58,763 nucleotides of DNA, from NCBI GenBank assembly GCA_018296165.2, contig JACKQL020000196.1, forward strand, positions 1-58,763, read 5' to 3'. Under the pieces are notes generated by a model. That model worked only from the letters and a program-made list of their open reading frames with translations, did not search any database and was not told where the DNA came from. The translations under genes and the position numbers were made by a program. Source of the stretch: Termitomyces sp. T153 (Eukaryota; Basidiomycota; Agaricomycetes; Agaricales; Lyophyllaceae). Shown here piece by piece: positions 44,844-56,845 of this stretch. How positions within the stretch are numbered: position 1 is the stretch's first letter; each line of letters starts with the position of its first letter.

Positions 44844-47439
44844 ACAATATTTACCAACACATGCAAAACCCATTTTTGTACTTGCCAGCCTCCATCTGTT
44901 CAGTCTTGGCACCTTTCAATCTGGTGCCTGCAATTAAACCCATTGACATTGACTGATTGGCTGTCTCTATGCAGGCAGTTCTCAGTTCTTTCATTATTTC
45001 CATTTATCTCCTCAATTTTATTTCTTTTGACATGCATTCTGATGTGCATCTCTGTGGCAACACTAGGCCCTCTGAACTTCAAAAGGTTCCTCAAAGGTTC
45101 CTCTTCACACTCAGTGGCACCCTTTCAACAATGATGTCATTCTTTGCTCCACATGTTGGCCCTAAGAATATCTTTCTCCTTCTTGTCAGATTCCAGGCTG
45201 ATTCTGGGACTTCACCATCTACTCTACTTCTGTCAAAAGACTAGTCACAATTGCCTGAAAAGTTATTCTCTCATGCTAAAGGCTACATAGGCCAACACAC
45301 AATGGTGTTCCTATTGTTCCAAAGGGGATGCAAGAGTATTTGCACAACTGTGGTGTGCACTGGGCATGCTTCTGCATCCTGGTTTTACCTGATGTTATGA
45401 CCAGCTCATGCAGGATTGTCAAGGCTAAGGATGAGCTGCATCACATTCTAGCATTCTGTAGAGAACCTATCCCTGACCACAACTGTGGATTTTTCAGTAA
45501 GTCTTTGAAATTATGCACTCCCAATATCACAGCTCACCTGCCTCAGTCCCTCATCAGTGAACCTTTCAGTCAAACATCACAACTACAACCTACTTCTCAG
45601 ATTAAAATGGGTTCCCCACCCTTGGTGAGTTCTCCCCTATAAACATTTGGTGGTGCTTTTGCTGACATTTGTTCCAGTGAGCAGCAAAAAGCCCTGTATT
45701 TAGACCTTAGTGACAGTGTTCTGCCTCCCCTCTAGGCCTGATAACCAATGAGGTAAATATTTTGAAGAATATTTGGGCAAGCATATCTCCATGCATCATG
45801 GAATTGAACAACTTAGTCTGGAAGATGAATACAAGTGTGTTGTCAATCCAGAAGGTACTTGAATGCTATTTTCCTGTCATCACACACACAATCCTGCATA
45901 AATACCATTGCTACCATCCAAGCAATTGGTATTCTGCTCCCTGTTGAGTCTCCTGTTGAACCATCCATGAGACATCCCTATCCACACTGCATATCAATCA
46001 CTTTCTGCACCCATCACACATTCCCCATCGTTATCTTGGATCACTGCTCAGCTCCCCCATTCCAAGGAGCAGGAGCAAGAGCAGGCAATTTTGGACAAGT
46101 TGCAGGGTGGTGAGGGAGTAGAATTTGGTGTCTTCCAGAATCTCACTCAGAGGTGTCTTTTATGTCAGGACATATTTTTGACAAGCATCTTCCAATCCCA
46201 CCAGGATGGAGGCCATCAGGAGGACAACCATTTAAATTTGACCTTCCTGACTTAGATGGACTCCAGATTATCTCTTGCACACATTCTCATTGACTATTTT
46301 CCCTTCCTTATCTTGTCTTTCTCCTTTGGACACAGCCCTTCTCCTTTGGACACAGCCCTTCTCATTGTATATTTTTCCTATGTGTATTTTCCCTACTCTT
46401 CTCTGTCTATGCTTATTGTGGCATATCATGTATAGAATACTATCATTCATAGTACAATACAAATCATTTTAATGTGTGATGGTGGTTAGATACCTTGATT
46501 TTGATGAATTCCCAGTAGGTGGCACAGAGCACAGATACCTTTGTTGTTGGTAATCTAGTGCCCAAGAACCCATGTGATCTCTGGAATCTGTCATGTTAGA
46601 ATGAATGAATGGATGTACTATTTTATTTCTTTCAAGTGCTATTTTTATGTGCTATTAAATGGAGCTCTAGTGTCCTAGCACCTGCAGTATGTAAGGGGGT
46701 GGTAATTACAGACACTCTGATAGGTACTCAGCCCAATGCTTTTTCAGGCATGCTAGTTATGCCTCGTAGCCATTTTTACTACAATTTGATTCTATTTGAG
46801 TTCATACTACTTTCCACACATTAAGTCCCTTCCTATCTGCCATTTTTGTTCCTTCCCTGCCTGGTTTATTCTCAGCAATGCTTTCCAGTGTGCATGTTGG
46901 TATGTCCCATGTGAGGCAAATTGCTTCAGCTCTGAGCTCCCATGCCATATACCCAGCAACAACTCTCACAACATAAGCCATTCCCCATGCACAGACAGTA
47001 TTTTTGGAGTCAGAGTATCCCAATTAAGGGTCATGAATTAGGTCAGCATGGACAATTACAGTCAGAGCTGCAGGATTTATATTTGTTGAGATATCCTGCC
47101 ACATAATTCTTTACCATGCCTTCAGCTCAACACTGATGCCATACCCAATCATGAGATCACTTAGTACCTCAGCAATCAAACCCCAACTTTGATCCTATCT
47201 TTCTGCCTACCCATACTATGGCCTGATTGGTAATCAATGGTCCTTCTCAGCACTTGGTCCAGACCCTTCTCCCAGTAACTCCACATTAGGGAACCCTCTC
47301 ATTTCTGATTGGACATGAGTGTGATGGTGACATTGCCTCTTCAAATCATGTGCTGATTGGTTGCTCATTATGGCCTGTGCAACAAAGCCTCCCTAGTCAA
47401 CATGTGTGAGCAGTGGCTGCCCAGCAGCATTGAATAACC
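44844..47439. other. CpG-poor unassigned DNA
   Basis: Short plus-strand open pieces occur at 44957-45244, 45328-45642 (HNCGVHWACFCILVLPD) and 45835-46113, some bounded by plausible GT-AG introns. I do not recognise the protein. Composition and position suggest a decayed DNA transposon or accessory ORF. A 20-bp tandem repeat lies at 46321-46360. Confidence 0.35.
46321..46360. repeat. 20-bp exact tandem duplication
   Basis: CTCCTTTGGACACAGCCCTT occurs twice in direct succession. Confidence 0.9.
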
Positions 47440-47563
47440 CACATGGTGTCTAAATTGTTTTCCACACAGGTGCACTCAGCCAGAGTCAAAACCCTGACCT
47501 TGCACTTGCAGATCATATGACCCACTATGAGATGCAATGGTGCTAGCTGAGCCACCACATCCC
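47440..47563 (-). mobile_element. possible tRNA-derived SINE head
   Basis: Read on minus from 47563: GGGATGTGG, then TGGCTCAGCTAG (A-box-like, 47543-47554), then about 50 bases, then GGTTTTGACTC (B-box-like, 47483-47493; one extra T, and TTCGA decayed to TTTGA). The order, spacing and start resemble a tRNA gene promoter. The anticodon arm cannot be drawn convincingly, so it is not a functional tRNA. The 3' limit is undefined. Confidence 0.4.
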
Positions 47564-47629
47564 TTCTGTCACATTAGATCATAGTAGCAAGACATTGCCC
47601 TGTGAATGTGCCATGTTCTTGTCAGGGGA

Positions 47630-48640
47630 TGTCCCATTCCCCTCTGTCCTGATCTCCTTATGGTTTTCCTTTATTCTCCTGTGCTTTCCATGTCTGCTGT
47701 TTCCAGCTACAGCCCTCAGGCTGCACTGGTTCTCTGTCCATAATTATCCTGCTTCAAACTTCCTCACCCTGCACTTCCTGATGTATTTGATGGGGACTGT
47801 AGAGTTGGAGAACATTTCCTCCAGTCTTGCATCACCTATATCCAGTTGAGTGGTGAAGCCTTCACCTCTGATGCCTTGAAAATTGCCTGGGTTCTCTCTT
47901 ACATGAAGGCAGGCCAAGCCTCAACCTATGTACTGTGCATTTTTCAATGCTCAGGAGGAGTTGAGAGTTTTTCTGGCTGGATGGAGCTTGAGAAGGAGTT
48001 CTGAGCTGAGTTCTTTCCCCTTGACCCTGCCAAGACTGCAGCTCTTTCCCTTTGAGACTAAACCCAGTATGGTCAAGGGAAGTGGCCAATTGATAAGTAC
48101 ATTGACTTGTTCTGCACCTTAGTTGAACAGGCTAGATATCCAGATCATCTGCAACTCTGCTTAACCTTCCACAATGGACTCCGCTCCTCTTTCATGGATT
48201 GTATCAACAGTATGGCTGAGGGGCACCCAGATGATGAGCATGTTGACACCTAGTACAAGGTAGCATGTAAGCAGTGGCAGTTGATGGAACTGCAAGAGCT
48301 GTGGTGGATGCAACTTTTGATGGCTCCTTTTCCTCATAGTGGTTTCACCCAAAAGCTCCCCCTTCCATGCCTGCTCTAGCATCCCCATGAACAGGTGCAG
48401 CTCCCTTTTCACACTTCACATTGCCTTCCTGCTTGCATGGCTCTCTACCCCAAGGAGTCCCAATGAATGTTGATGCCTCCTGACAGCAATCCTCTACTCC
48501 CCTGTTGTGTTAACACTGTAGAAAGGCTGGTCACTTTGCCCACTACTGTCCTCAAGGGCTAGAAGTCTGCTACCTGTCTGCATTGAGCAAGAAGAGCTGC
48601 TCATCTAACTGCTGGTAGCCTGGGAAGCAACAGGAATGCC
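47630..48640 (+). pseudogene. chromovirus gag fragment (third copy)
   Basis: CITYIQLSGEAFTSDALKIA near 47830, ELEKEFxAEFFPLDPAKTAA near 47995, CINSMAEGHPDDEHVDT near 48205, and a knuckle HCRKAGHFAHYC near 48510-48550 with its first Cys followed by a stop. The first 120 bp resemble the U3 of the solo LTR at 23913-24353 (CTCAGGCTGCACTGGTTCTC), so a leader remnant may be included. It is truncated by the LTR at 48641. Confidence 0.65.
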
Positions 48641-49009
48641 TGTCGGGACTTCATTTTCTAACCTCTGATGAGGCTTGTTCCAATGCCTCCACAGCTTGCT
48701 CAACATCTCTGGGCCTTGCTCCAGACCTCTGGAGATCTCCCGAGACCTACAGAACTTCCTGTATTACCTTATCAATCACTTCCCTAGGGTTAGGAGGAGC
48801 TCTGGTCTTTTGTACAGCCATTCCCATGCCTCTGCCACCTGCTGATGCACTGCACTGAGCAGTGGGGATCCTTAGATTTGGTCTCTTTGGATTCCCCTCT
48901 ACTAGGTGATTAGTTACTGTTGTATTGTTGTCTACTTGCTAATATACTTTGGATTCCCCTCTGCTAGCTGCATGACTCTGAACTGCCACTCCTGAAGGTC
49001 ACCCTTACA
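48641..49009 (+). repeat. chromovirus 2 5' LTR, 369 bp
   Basis: TGTCGGGACTTC to CACCCTTACA. It is similar over its length to the LTR at 56846-57212. It is followed by the same CAGAACAAGTCTCC leader as chromovirus 1. Confidence 0.85.
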
Positions 49010-50550
49010 GCAGAACAAGTCTCCAAAGACTGGTCTGGAAGCCCCCCATAGCTACATAGAACCTCTGAGCCTCTATTTGTCACTTCCTCACCAGAATTAA
49101 GCATTGCAGAGTTCTATATTGCAGCCTGCCAACTCAAACACCCTCTCAGAGGCTCTGGCCCCACAGGACAAAGCCTGGACCTGCCTGCTACACCTAGAAA
49201 ACCAGGTGCAACTAACACAATCATCCCTTACCCACTACACAACCAAACTCTCCACCCTCCATCATACCACAGACCACATCTCCCAATCACTCTAGGCATT
49301 GCTTGAGCACCTACCCTCTGTCTCCACACCTCCCCCAGTCACAGAACCAACCCCAACTGCCCCTATACTCACTTCAACAGCTCTGTTGACCCTATGACTG
49401 CAGATTCTGTGCCCTGCGCTCCCAGACACATATGATGGTGCTTGTTCTGGCAGGGAATATTTCCTCCAATTTTGCCTCACCTACATCCACCTTGGCAGGA
49501 ATGCCTTTGACTCTGATGCACTGAAGATAGCCTGGGTATTGTCATACATGAAGACCGGACATGCCTCCACCTATGCATTGCAAGTTTTCAGGTGCTCTGG
49601 AGGTGTTAAAAGTTTCCTAGACTGGGCTGCCTTTGAGAAGGACTTCTGGGCAGAGTTTTTCCCACTTGACCCTGCCAAAACTGCTGCCTTGATGTTATGT
49701 GACAGGGAGCAATATGGGCAAGGGAAGCAAATGCTGGATGAGTACATTGACTTCTTCTGGGTGCTGATGCCTCACATTCTGGGATGGCCTGCACTCTGCA
49801 CTAGTAGAATGCATTAACAACCTTGTGGAGGGCCGCTCAGACAACAAGAGGATTGCTTTATGGTACAAGTTAGCCCAGAATCAGTGGCAGCTCATGGAGA
49901 TTTGGCAGGAGCTCTGCCACATGCATCCCATACAGCACCTTGTGCTAGTCACCAGCCTCTGGTACACTGCACCTGCTTGCCGAATGCTTGCTCCCACTCC
50001 AGCCATCCCTGTACTGTGTCCCCTGCCACTGGGCATCTCCATGGATGTGGATGCAGCCCAACAGCTCCATGCTGTGCTACTATTGTGCTGGAGATGTCAG
50101 AAGCCCAGGCACTTTGCATGACACTGCTCCTTAAGTCTGGAGGTACGTTACTTCTCTACAGTAGAGCAGGAGGAACTCCTCCTGCAACTGTTGGCCACAA
50201 GGGATGTTGCCAGACAAGTCAACACCAGAGTTGACCCTGGAGGAGATCAGTGCTTGCACATCACCCCTGAAATTGGAGGAGGATTTTGAGTCAAGCAACA
50301 GATGAGGTGTATGCCTCCATTGCTGGGTACTAACAGGTTCTCATGTCTGTTGCTAGAAAATGAAATTGCTTTTCCTGATGCTCCTCATTCTAAGACAGAA
50401 GAACCTCAACATCCCTCTCCAAACATATAAATACCAACTCCAGAGCCCCAGCCAAGTCCCCCAACACTAGCTAGGGTCCACCAGCACTGCTCTGCCTGGG
50501 TGTGCCAAATGCCCTGACAGTATGTAGTAGCTTCAAGCCCATCTGCCAGC
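49010..50550 (+). pseudogene. chromovirus 2 gag
   Basis: YMKTGHASTYALQVFRCSGG and DWAAFEKDFWAEFFPLDPAK (49539-49690), EQYGQGKQMLDEYIDFFWVL, then the knuckle CWRCQKPRHFAxHC near 50090 with its usual Gly changed to Arg. It aligns with the gag of chromovirus 1. A deletion after FFWVL and several stops inactivate it. Confidence 0.7.
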
Positions 50551-50975
50551 TCCTTACATCTTGATGTAGAGATTGAGACCACAGACACCCAGCAAGCTTG
50601 CAGAGTCACTGCTCTCCTAGATAGCAGAGCAATGGGACTGTTCCTGGACTTAGATTTGTCAAGTGCCATGGCCTGACCATGCAGCCACTTCTCAAGCCCA
50701 TTTCAGTCTTCAACATTGATGGAACACCTAATAAAGCAGGTGCTATCAGCTCCATCTTTGACTTTGTCCTCTGCTATCAAAATCATGCAGAGCATGCAGT
50801 CTTTGCTGTTACCAGTTTGAGCAAACAGAACATGATCCTTGGTTTTACATGGCTCCAGAAGCACAACCCCAAAGTAGATTGGGCCAAAGGTGAGGTGACA
50901 ATGAGCCAGTGCTCTCAGAGGTGCTCTGCCTGCACCACAGAGGCCAAGAAAGAATGCTGGGCTCAGGTTTGAGAG
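50551..50975 (+). pseudogene. chromovirus 2 protease with mutated active site
   Basis: VTALLDSRAMGLFLDLD near 50610-50650: the DSGATG of chromovirus 1 has become DSRAMG. Both changes fit CpG decay (AGC-GGA to AGC-AGA, and ACG to ATG). Downstream, KQNMILGFTWLQKHNPKVDW (50821-50880) is well kept. Confidence 0.75.
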
Positions 50976-51914
50976 TGTGCAGCCATCTATGCATGCCATG
51001 CTGGCCCTTTCCCCTTCTCTAATCTAGACCTCCTGGATCCTCTACTCCTGGCATTCCCCCATAGAGAGGCCCTCTATGAGGATAACCAGAGTAGCAGCAG
51101 AGCCTCAGAGGAGGAACACAGAGGGGAGTTTGGTGGCACATTTAACTCAGAGTTCCTGAACAAAGCAGTAAAGGTGGGGGACCAGATTTATGCCACCACC
51201 TTACATTTGCTGCCCTCTACCATGGAGATTTGGACAAGCCAGACCACATCCCAGTGACTGGCTCAGGTGTTTGCTGCTAACTCTGCACCCTGGGAGTTCT
51301 AGAACATTGTACCCCTCTACCTCCATGCATTCAAGGATGTGTTCTCCTAGGCCTTATTTGACTCACTTCCAGAGTGCAAGCAGTGGAACCATGCTATTGA
51401 ACTATTGCTGGACTTCACACCCTCCAGCTGTAAGCTCTATCCACTAGTGCCCAAGGAGCAGGACAAACTCAATGCCTTCCTACAAGAGAACCTAGACTCT
51501 AGTCACATACACTCCTCAAAATCTCCAATAGCTTCTCTGGTCTTCTTCATCAAGAAGAAAGATGGCTTGCTCTGACTGGTCCAGGACTACTGGATTTTCA
51601 ATGCCATGACCATGCAGAACTGCTACCCCACATCCAGGAGGGAGACAAATGAAAGGCCACCTTCTGGACCAACCAGGGACTGTTTAAACCCCTTGTTATG
51701 TTCTTTGGACTCACCAATAGCCCAGCCACTTTCTAGACAATGATGAACAATATCTTCTGGGACCTCATTACTGAAGGTGTAGCCTTGACAACATCCTCAT
51801 CTACACCAAAACACTGGAAGAGCACTGCTGGATCATGCTCTTGTCTTGGAATGTCTCTGCCAGCACCAGCTCTACCTCAAACTGGAGAAGTGTGAGTTTG
51901 AACAGACCCAGATC
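50976..51914 (+). pseudogene. chromovirus 2 reverse transcriptase, 5' two thirds
   Basis: Polyprotein linker and RT pieces: SPIASLVFFIKKKDGLL near 51530, PLVMFFGLTNSPATF near 51690, LDNILIYTKTLEEHC near 51784 (again DN for DD), and KLEKCEFEQTQI, cut at 51914 by the inverted element. A gap before LDNI removes several codons. Confidence 0.7.
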
Positions 51915-52424
51915 TGTAAGGGTGACCTCTAGAGCAGTGGATTGGAGTCACACAGCTAGCAGAGGGGAATCCAAAGTATATTAGCAAGTAGACAATGATA
52001 CAATCAGTAACTAATCACTTAGCAGAGAGGAATCCAAAGAGAACAAGTCTAAGGATCCCTACTGCTTGGCACAGTGCATCAGTGGGCAGTGGAGGCATGG
52101 AAACTATTGTACAGAAAGCTGGAGCTAGTCCTAACCCTAGGATGATGATTGGTGAGGTAATACAGAGAGCTCCACAGTTCTCCAGAGATCTCTGAAGTTA
52201 TTCCTTGTGATCCAAGCCATGGAAGGTCTAGCTGTAAGGGAGCAGAGGTTCCTCAGGACATCTGGGGGAATAGTGGTCAGCAGGAGAACTCATTGCTCAG
52301 GCAGCTCAAGCACTAAAGTCAGACATAGGTGCCAAATTGGTCTGTGTGACCAAATGGGCACTCTGAATGGGAGATGATGCTGGAACAGATTGCAGAGGTT
52401 GGAAATAGAAATCCCCTGGCCACA
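51915..52424 (-). repeat. 3' LTR of the inverted nested element, interrupted
   Basis: 51915-52197 and about 52376-52424 together form one minus-strand LTR of the 369-bp family (TGTGGCCAGGGG end at 52424, CCCTTACA end at 51915). The 178 bp between them do not match the LTR and include a piece resembling the pol linker near 39590 (GCTCAGGCAGCTCAAGCACT). Confidence 0.75.
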
Positions 52425-52900
52425 ATCTCCCCTCTAGTGTGTGGCATCTCAATGTGCAGGGTAGAAAAAGTCCCTGATTGCTTGGTCTGGTAGCAAAATA
52501 GGGTGGATTCCTTGTATGGCATGCAGAGCATCTGGGTGTCTCCTGTGGAACTCCTTGATGAGTCCAGGGGCATGTACATTCTCCCATGGCTCCCAGGAGA
52601 TATCCTCAACCCTGTAGCCCTTCCACTTCACCTTGTATTGTAGTCATTGCCAGAATGAATGACTCTCCAAGATTTCTTCCACCTTGTACTCCTCATTGCT
52701 GTTGACCACCACTGGGGGTGGCAGGGGTGGTGGATGCCACCCCAGAATAGGATCCTTTGGGGCTGGAGTCAGTTTGACCATGTTGAACACCAGATAAAGC
52801 TGGCACATCCCTGTGGGGAGCTGGAGCCAGTAGGCTAGGGGCCCTACCTGCTGTTCCACTGTGAAAGGTCCCAACTGGTAGTGCGACAGCTTTTTCAAGG
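52425..52900 (-). pseudogene. nested chromovirus: integrase end and chromodomain
   Basis: Minus strand: HYQLGPFTVEQQVGPLAYWL (52860), NEEYKVEEILESHSFW (52660), MKWKGYRVEDISWEPWENVH (52630) and LIKEFHRRHPDALHAIQG. The chromodomain is more complete here than in the other copies. Confidence 0.75.
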
Positions 52901-53860
52901 GCTGGGTAGTTGTAATGTCAGAGGCATCCAGGTAGACTCAATCTCTGGACTAGTATTTGTGCCCCAGGGTCCTTCCACAGTTGTAGTATTGCACCATGTT
53001 GTCCTTTGCCTTTGCCAGCACTGCCTGGGCTTCCTCCTGTGACCTCTATCCAGTCCACAAAGTTGTTTACTGCTTCATTCTCCAAGGGTCAGGCCTGGGG
53101 TTTGAAGCCCATGCACAGGTGTTGTCTGGTGTCAAGGAAGAATGGGGAGAACTGGGTGGAAGCATGAATGTGGTTGTTGTATTGAAAACTCAGCATTGGG
53201 GAGGAGTTCATCCCAGTCATCCTGGTGCTCATTGCAGAAGAGGTGGAGGTACTGCTCCAACTCCTGGTTTACATGCTTGGTCTGTCAATTGGACTGTGGG
53301 TAATAGGTGGTGGAGGCATGAAGCTTTATACTGAGTAGTTGGTAGAGTTCCCTAGTGAAGTCCCCTACAAATAGTGGTCCCTGATCAGAGACATAGGTGT
53401 TGGAGAAGCCATGGAGCTTCCAGACATTCCTCTGGTACAAGTTCATGGTGCCCATGGCAGAGCAGGTGGTGTGGGTCAGAACAAAGTGCACTTGCTTGCT
53501 GTACAGGTCCACCACCACCATGATTGCACCATAACTGTGGGTATTGGGGAGCTCTACAATGAAGTCATGGAGGCAATGCTCTATCATTTCACAGGCATGG
53601 GCAGCAGGTGTAGCTGTCCAGAGGGAAAGTGGCATTGGGGCTTGGTCTGGAGACAGAGATTGCATGTACTAGTGTAGGACCCAATATACTGGGACATCTT
53701 GGGCCACCAGTAGTTCTGCAATACTAGCTCCAATGTTTTCCATTGTCTGGGGTGCCCTGCAATGTGGAAGTTGTGGTGTTGCTCCATGATCCTCCAGCAG
53801 AGCTCTAGAATGTTGGGCACATAGATACAATTCCTGAAGGTCAAGATCTCATCTTAGAGA
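52901..53860 (-). pseudogene. nested chromovirus integrase
   Basis: Minus strand: NILELCWRIMEQHHNFHIAG and CNLCLQTKPQC (zinc finger, 53600-53820), HDFIVELPNTHSYGAIMVVV with the first core Asp, YVSDQGPLFVGDF with the second, and ASTTYYPQSN (53285). Core stops are fewer than in the outer copy, but the frame breaks near 53285. Confidence 0.75.
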
Positions 53861-54586
53861 GCCCATTTGTCTGTGTGGACTGATTTGGTGCCAGTGGTAC
53901 ATCCTGACTTCAGTGCCTGAGCTGCCTGTGCAACAAGTTCCTCCTGCTGACCATCCTAATTACCCTGCCAGATGTCCCAGAGGAAGTCTACCTCTGCTCT
54001 CTCAATGGCCAGATTTTCCATGGCTCAGATTGCAAACAGTTTGGGGCAGAGGAGCACAATGTTGCTGTTGTCCTCCCCCCCTGTGCCATGGTCTGCTCTC
54101 CAGGACAGGGCATCTGGTTTCCTCATACTCTGGCTGGGCTTGTGATGCAACAAAAAGTTGAAATTGGTGAGGTAAAGGGACCACCAGGCCTGTCAGCAAT
54201 TGAGCTTCTTGGCTGTCCTGAAGTATTTGAGGTTCTTATGATCTGTCCAGACCTCAAACTGGTGCCATGCACCTTCTAGGAAGTCCTGCCACTCCTCAAA
54301 TGACTGGATGATGGTTAGCATCTCCTTGTCATGGATCTTGTAGTTCCACTCTACCACATTTAGGCTCTTGGAGTAGAAGGCCACCAGATGCCACTTTCCA
54401 TCCTCCAAGGATTGCTGTGACAGAATGGCCCCAGTGGCAAAGTTGGAGCTGTTAGCTTCCACCCAGAAGGGGGAGTTATTGTCCAGGAAGAGAAGGACAG
54501 GTCCCAAGGTCATGGCATGCTTGAGGACATCAAAGACCATCTGCTCCAGAGGCCTTCAACTCCACACAACATCCTTTCCAGTGAGG
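53861..54586 (-). pseudogene. nested chromovirus RNase H
   Basis: Minus strand 54193-54540: FWVEANSSNFATGAILSQQ, EWNYKIHDKEMLTIIQSFEE, VWTDHKNLKYF. The first catalytic Asp (ADSSD in chromovirus 1) is Asn here (ANSSN), so it is predicted inactive. The segment 53861-54190 covers the linker to the integrase with shifted frames. Confidence 0.7.
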
Positions 54587-55640
54587 TCAAATAGCAGATG
54601 GGTGTGATGTGAGAAGTCCTGGATGAATCTCTTGGTAGAAGTTTGCAAAGCTGAGGAATGCCTGCACCTCCTTCTTGTTCTTGGGCTCTGGCCACTCTGC
54701 CATGCCTGTTACCTTCACTGGGTCCATCTCCACAGCTCCATGCAAGATGTTCAGGCCAAGATACTCAATCTGGGTCTGCTCAAACTCACACTTCTCTGGT
54801 TTGAGGTAGAGCTGGTGCTGGCAGAGACATTCCAAGACAAGGCAAGTGATCTGACAGTGTTCTTCCAGCATTTTGGAGTAGATGAGAATGTTGTCAAGGT
54901 ATACACACACTATGCCCTCTATGATGAGGTCCTGGAAGATGTTGTTCATCATTGTCTGGAAGGTGGTGGAGCTGTTGGTAAGTCCAAAGAACATAACAAG
55001 AGGTTTGAACTCCATTCATCTCCTTCCTGGATATGCACATTGTTGTAGCCCCACCAGACATTGAGTTTAGTGAAGTATCATGCACCCCAGAGGTTGTTGA
55101 TGAGCTTGGAGGTGACAGGGAGGAGGTAGTGGTTCTTCACTGTCATGGCATTGAGAACCCAATAATCCTGGACCAGTTGGAGCAAGCCATGTTTCTTCTT
55201 GATGAAAAAGGCAGGAGAAGCCATTGGAGACTTGGAAGGGTGAATGAGATTCTCTTGCATGAAGGCATCAAGCTTGTCCTGCTCCCTGGGCATGAGCAGG
55301 TAGACCTTATAGCTGGAGGGTGTGGAATCTGGCAGCAGTTCAATGACATGGTCCCACCTCTTGTGCTCTGGAAGCAAGTTGAAGAAGGCTTTGGAGAACA
55401 CATCCTCAAATGCATGGAGGTAGGGGGGTATGACATCTTGGAACTCTTGAGGTGCAGCGTTAGCAGCAAATGCCTGGGCCAGCCACTGGGATGTGGTCTG
55501 GCTAGCCCAGATCTCTGCAACTGAGGGCAGTGGGTATATAGTGGTAGTGTAGATCTGGTCCCCCACTTCTACTGCTTTGTCTGGGAGCTCTAGCTTGTGT
55601 ATGCCACCAAACTCCTCCCTGTACTCCTCCTCCAGTGTTG
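54587..55640 (-). pseudogene. nested chromovirus reverse transcriptase, 5' truncated element
   Basis: Minus strand: ASPAFFIKKKHGLLQLVQDY (55180), KPLVMFFGLTNSSTTFQTMM (55000), CVYLDNILIY (54890-54901, DN for DD), KPEKCEFEQTQIEYLGLNIL, and KNKKEVQAFLSFANFYQ. The element begins abruptly at about 55640 in the linker before RT; gag, protease and 5' LTR are absent. It is inverted relative to the chromovirus that surrounds it. Confidence 0.75.
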
Positions 55641-56550
55641 CCTCCCCTCTGGACAGCTACACTCTCTATCCATCCCTGCAGAGCAATGGAGTGTTGCCTC
55701 TGTGGACTTCATTGTAGAACTCCCCAACACTCATGGTTACAATACCATCATGGTAGTGGTGGGTCTGTATGGCAAATGAGCACACTTCATTCTGGCTCAC
55801 ACTACCCACTCCACCATGAGCACCACAAACCTGTACCAGAGAAATGTCTGGAAGCTCCATGGCCTCTCTGATGCCTATGTCTCTGATTGGGGTCCACAGT
55901 TCATAGTGGACTGCACCAGGGAACTCTACCAACTACTTGGCATGAAGCTCCACACCTCCACCACCTACCACCCACAGTCTGATGGCTAGACCAAGCACAT
56001 AAACCAGGAGTTGGAGCAGCACCTCTGCCTCTTCTGCAATGAGCACCAAGATGACTAGGACAAACTCCTCCCTGACATGGAGTTCTAGTACAACAACTAT
56101 ATCCATGTGTCCACCCAAGTCTCCCCTTTCTTCTTGATACTGGATGGCACCTGCACATGGGTTTTGAACCCCAGGCCTGGCCCTTGGAGAATGAAGCAGT
56201 AAACAAGTTTGTGGACCAGATGGAGAAGTCACAGGAGGAGGCCTGAGCAGCTCTTGCAAAGGCAAAGGATAACATGGTGTGGTACTATGACCATAGAAGG
56301 ACCCTGGCACTCAAATACCAGCCCAGAGATTGAGTCTACCTGGATGCTTCCAATATTACAACTACTCAACCATCAAAAAAGCTCTTGCACTGCCAAGTGG
56401 GACCTTTGACAGTGGAACAACAGGTAGGGCCCCTAGTCTATCAACTCCACCTCCCCATGGGAATGCACTAGCTCCATCTAGTGTTCAATGTGGTCAAGTT
56501 GTCTTTGGCCCCAAAGAGCCTTATTCTGGGGCAACATCTGCTACCCCCAC
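55641..56550 (+). pseudogene. chromovirus 2 integrase (resumes after the nested element)
   Basis: VDFIVELPNTHGYNTIMVVV (55700), SDAYVSDWGPQFIVDCTREL (55870; Trp where Arg is usual, CGG to TGG), and HTSTTYHPQSDG (55950), followed by a stop. The RT end, RNase H and zinc finger that should precede it are missing: they were lost at the inverted insertion. Confidence 0.75.
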
Positions 56551-56845
56551 CTCTGATGGTGGTCAACAACAATGAGGAGTATGAGGTGGAGGAGATCCTG
56601 GATAGTCATCTATTCTGGTGACAGCTACAGTACAAGGTGAAGTGGAAAGGTTGTGGTATTGAGGACATCTCCTGGGAACTATAGGAGAACATGCATGCCC
56701 CAGGGCTTATCAGTGAGTTCCATCAGAAGCACCCAGATGCACTGCATGCTATCTGAGGAATCTATCCCATCTCCCCAGTGGACCAGGCAATCCAGAACTT
56801 TCTCCACCTCACACAGTGAGATGCTGCATGCTAGAGAGGGGGTGA
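56551..56845 (+). pseudogene. chromovirus 2 chromodomain
   Basis: NNNEEYEVEEILDSHLFW (56565-56620), then KVKWKGCGIEDISWEL and ISEFHQKHPDALHA. The aromatic Tyr of KGY is Cys in this copy. It ends at the 3' LTR. Confidence 0.75.
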
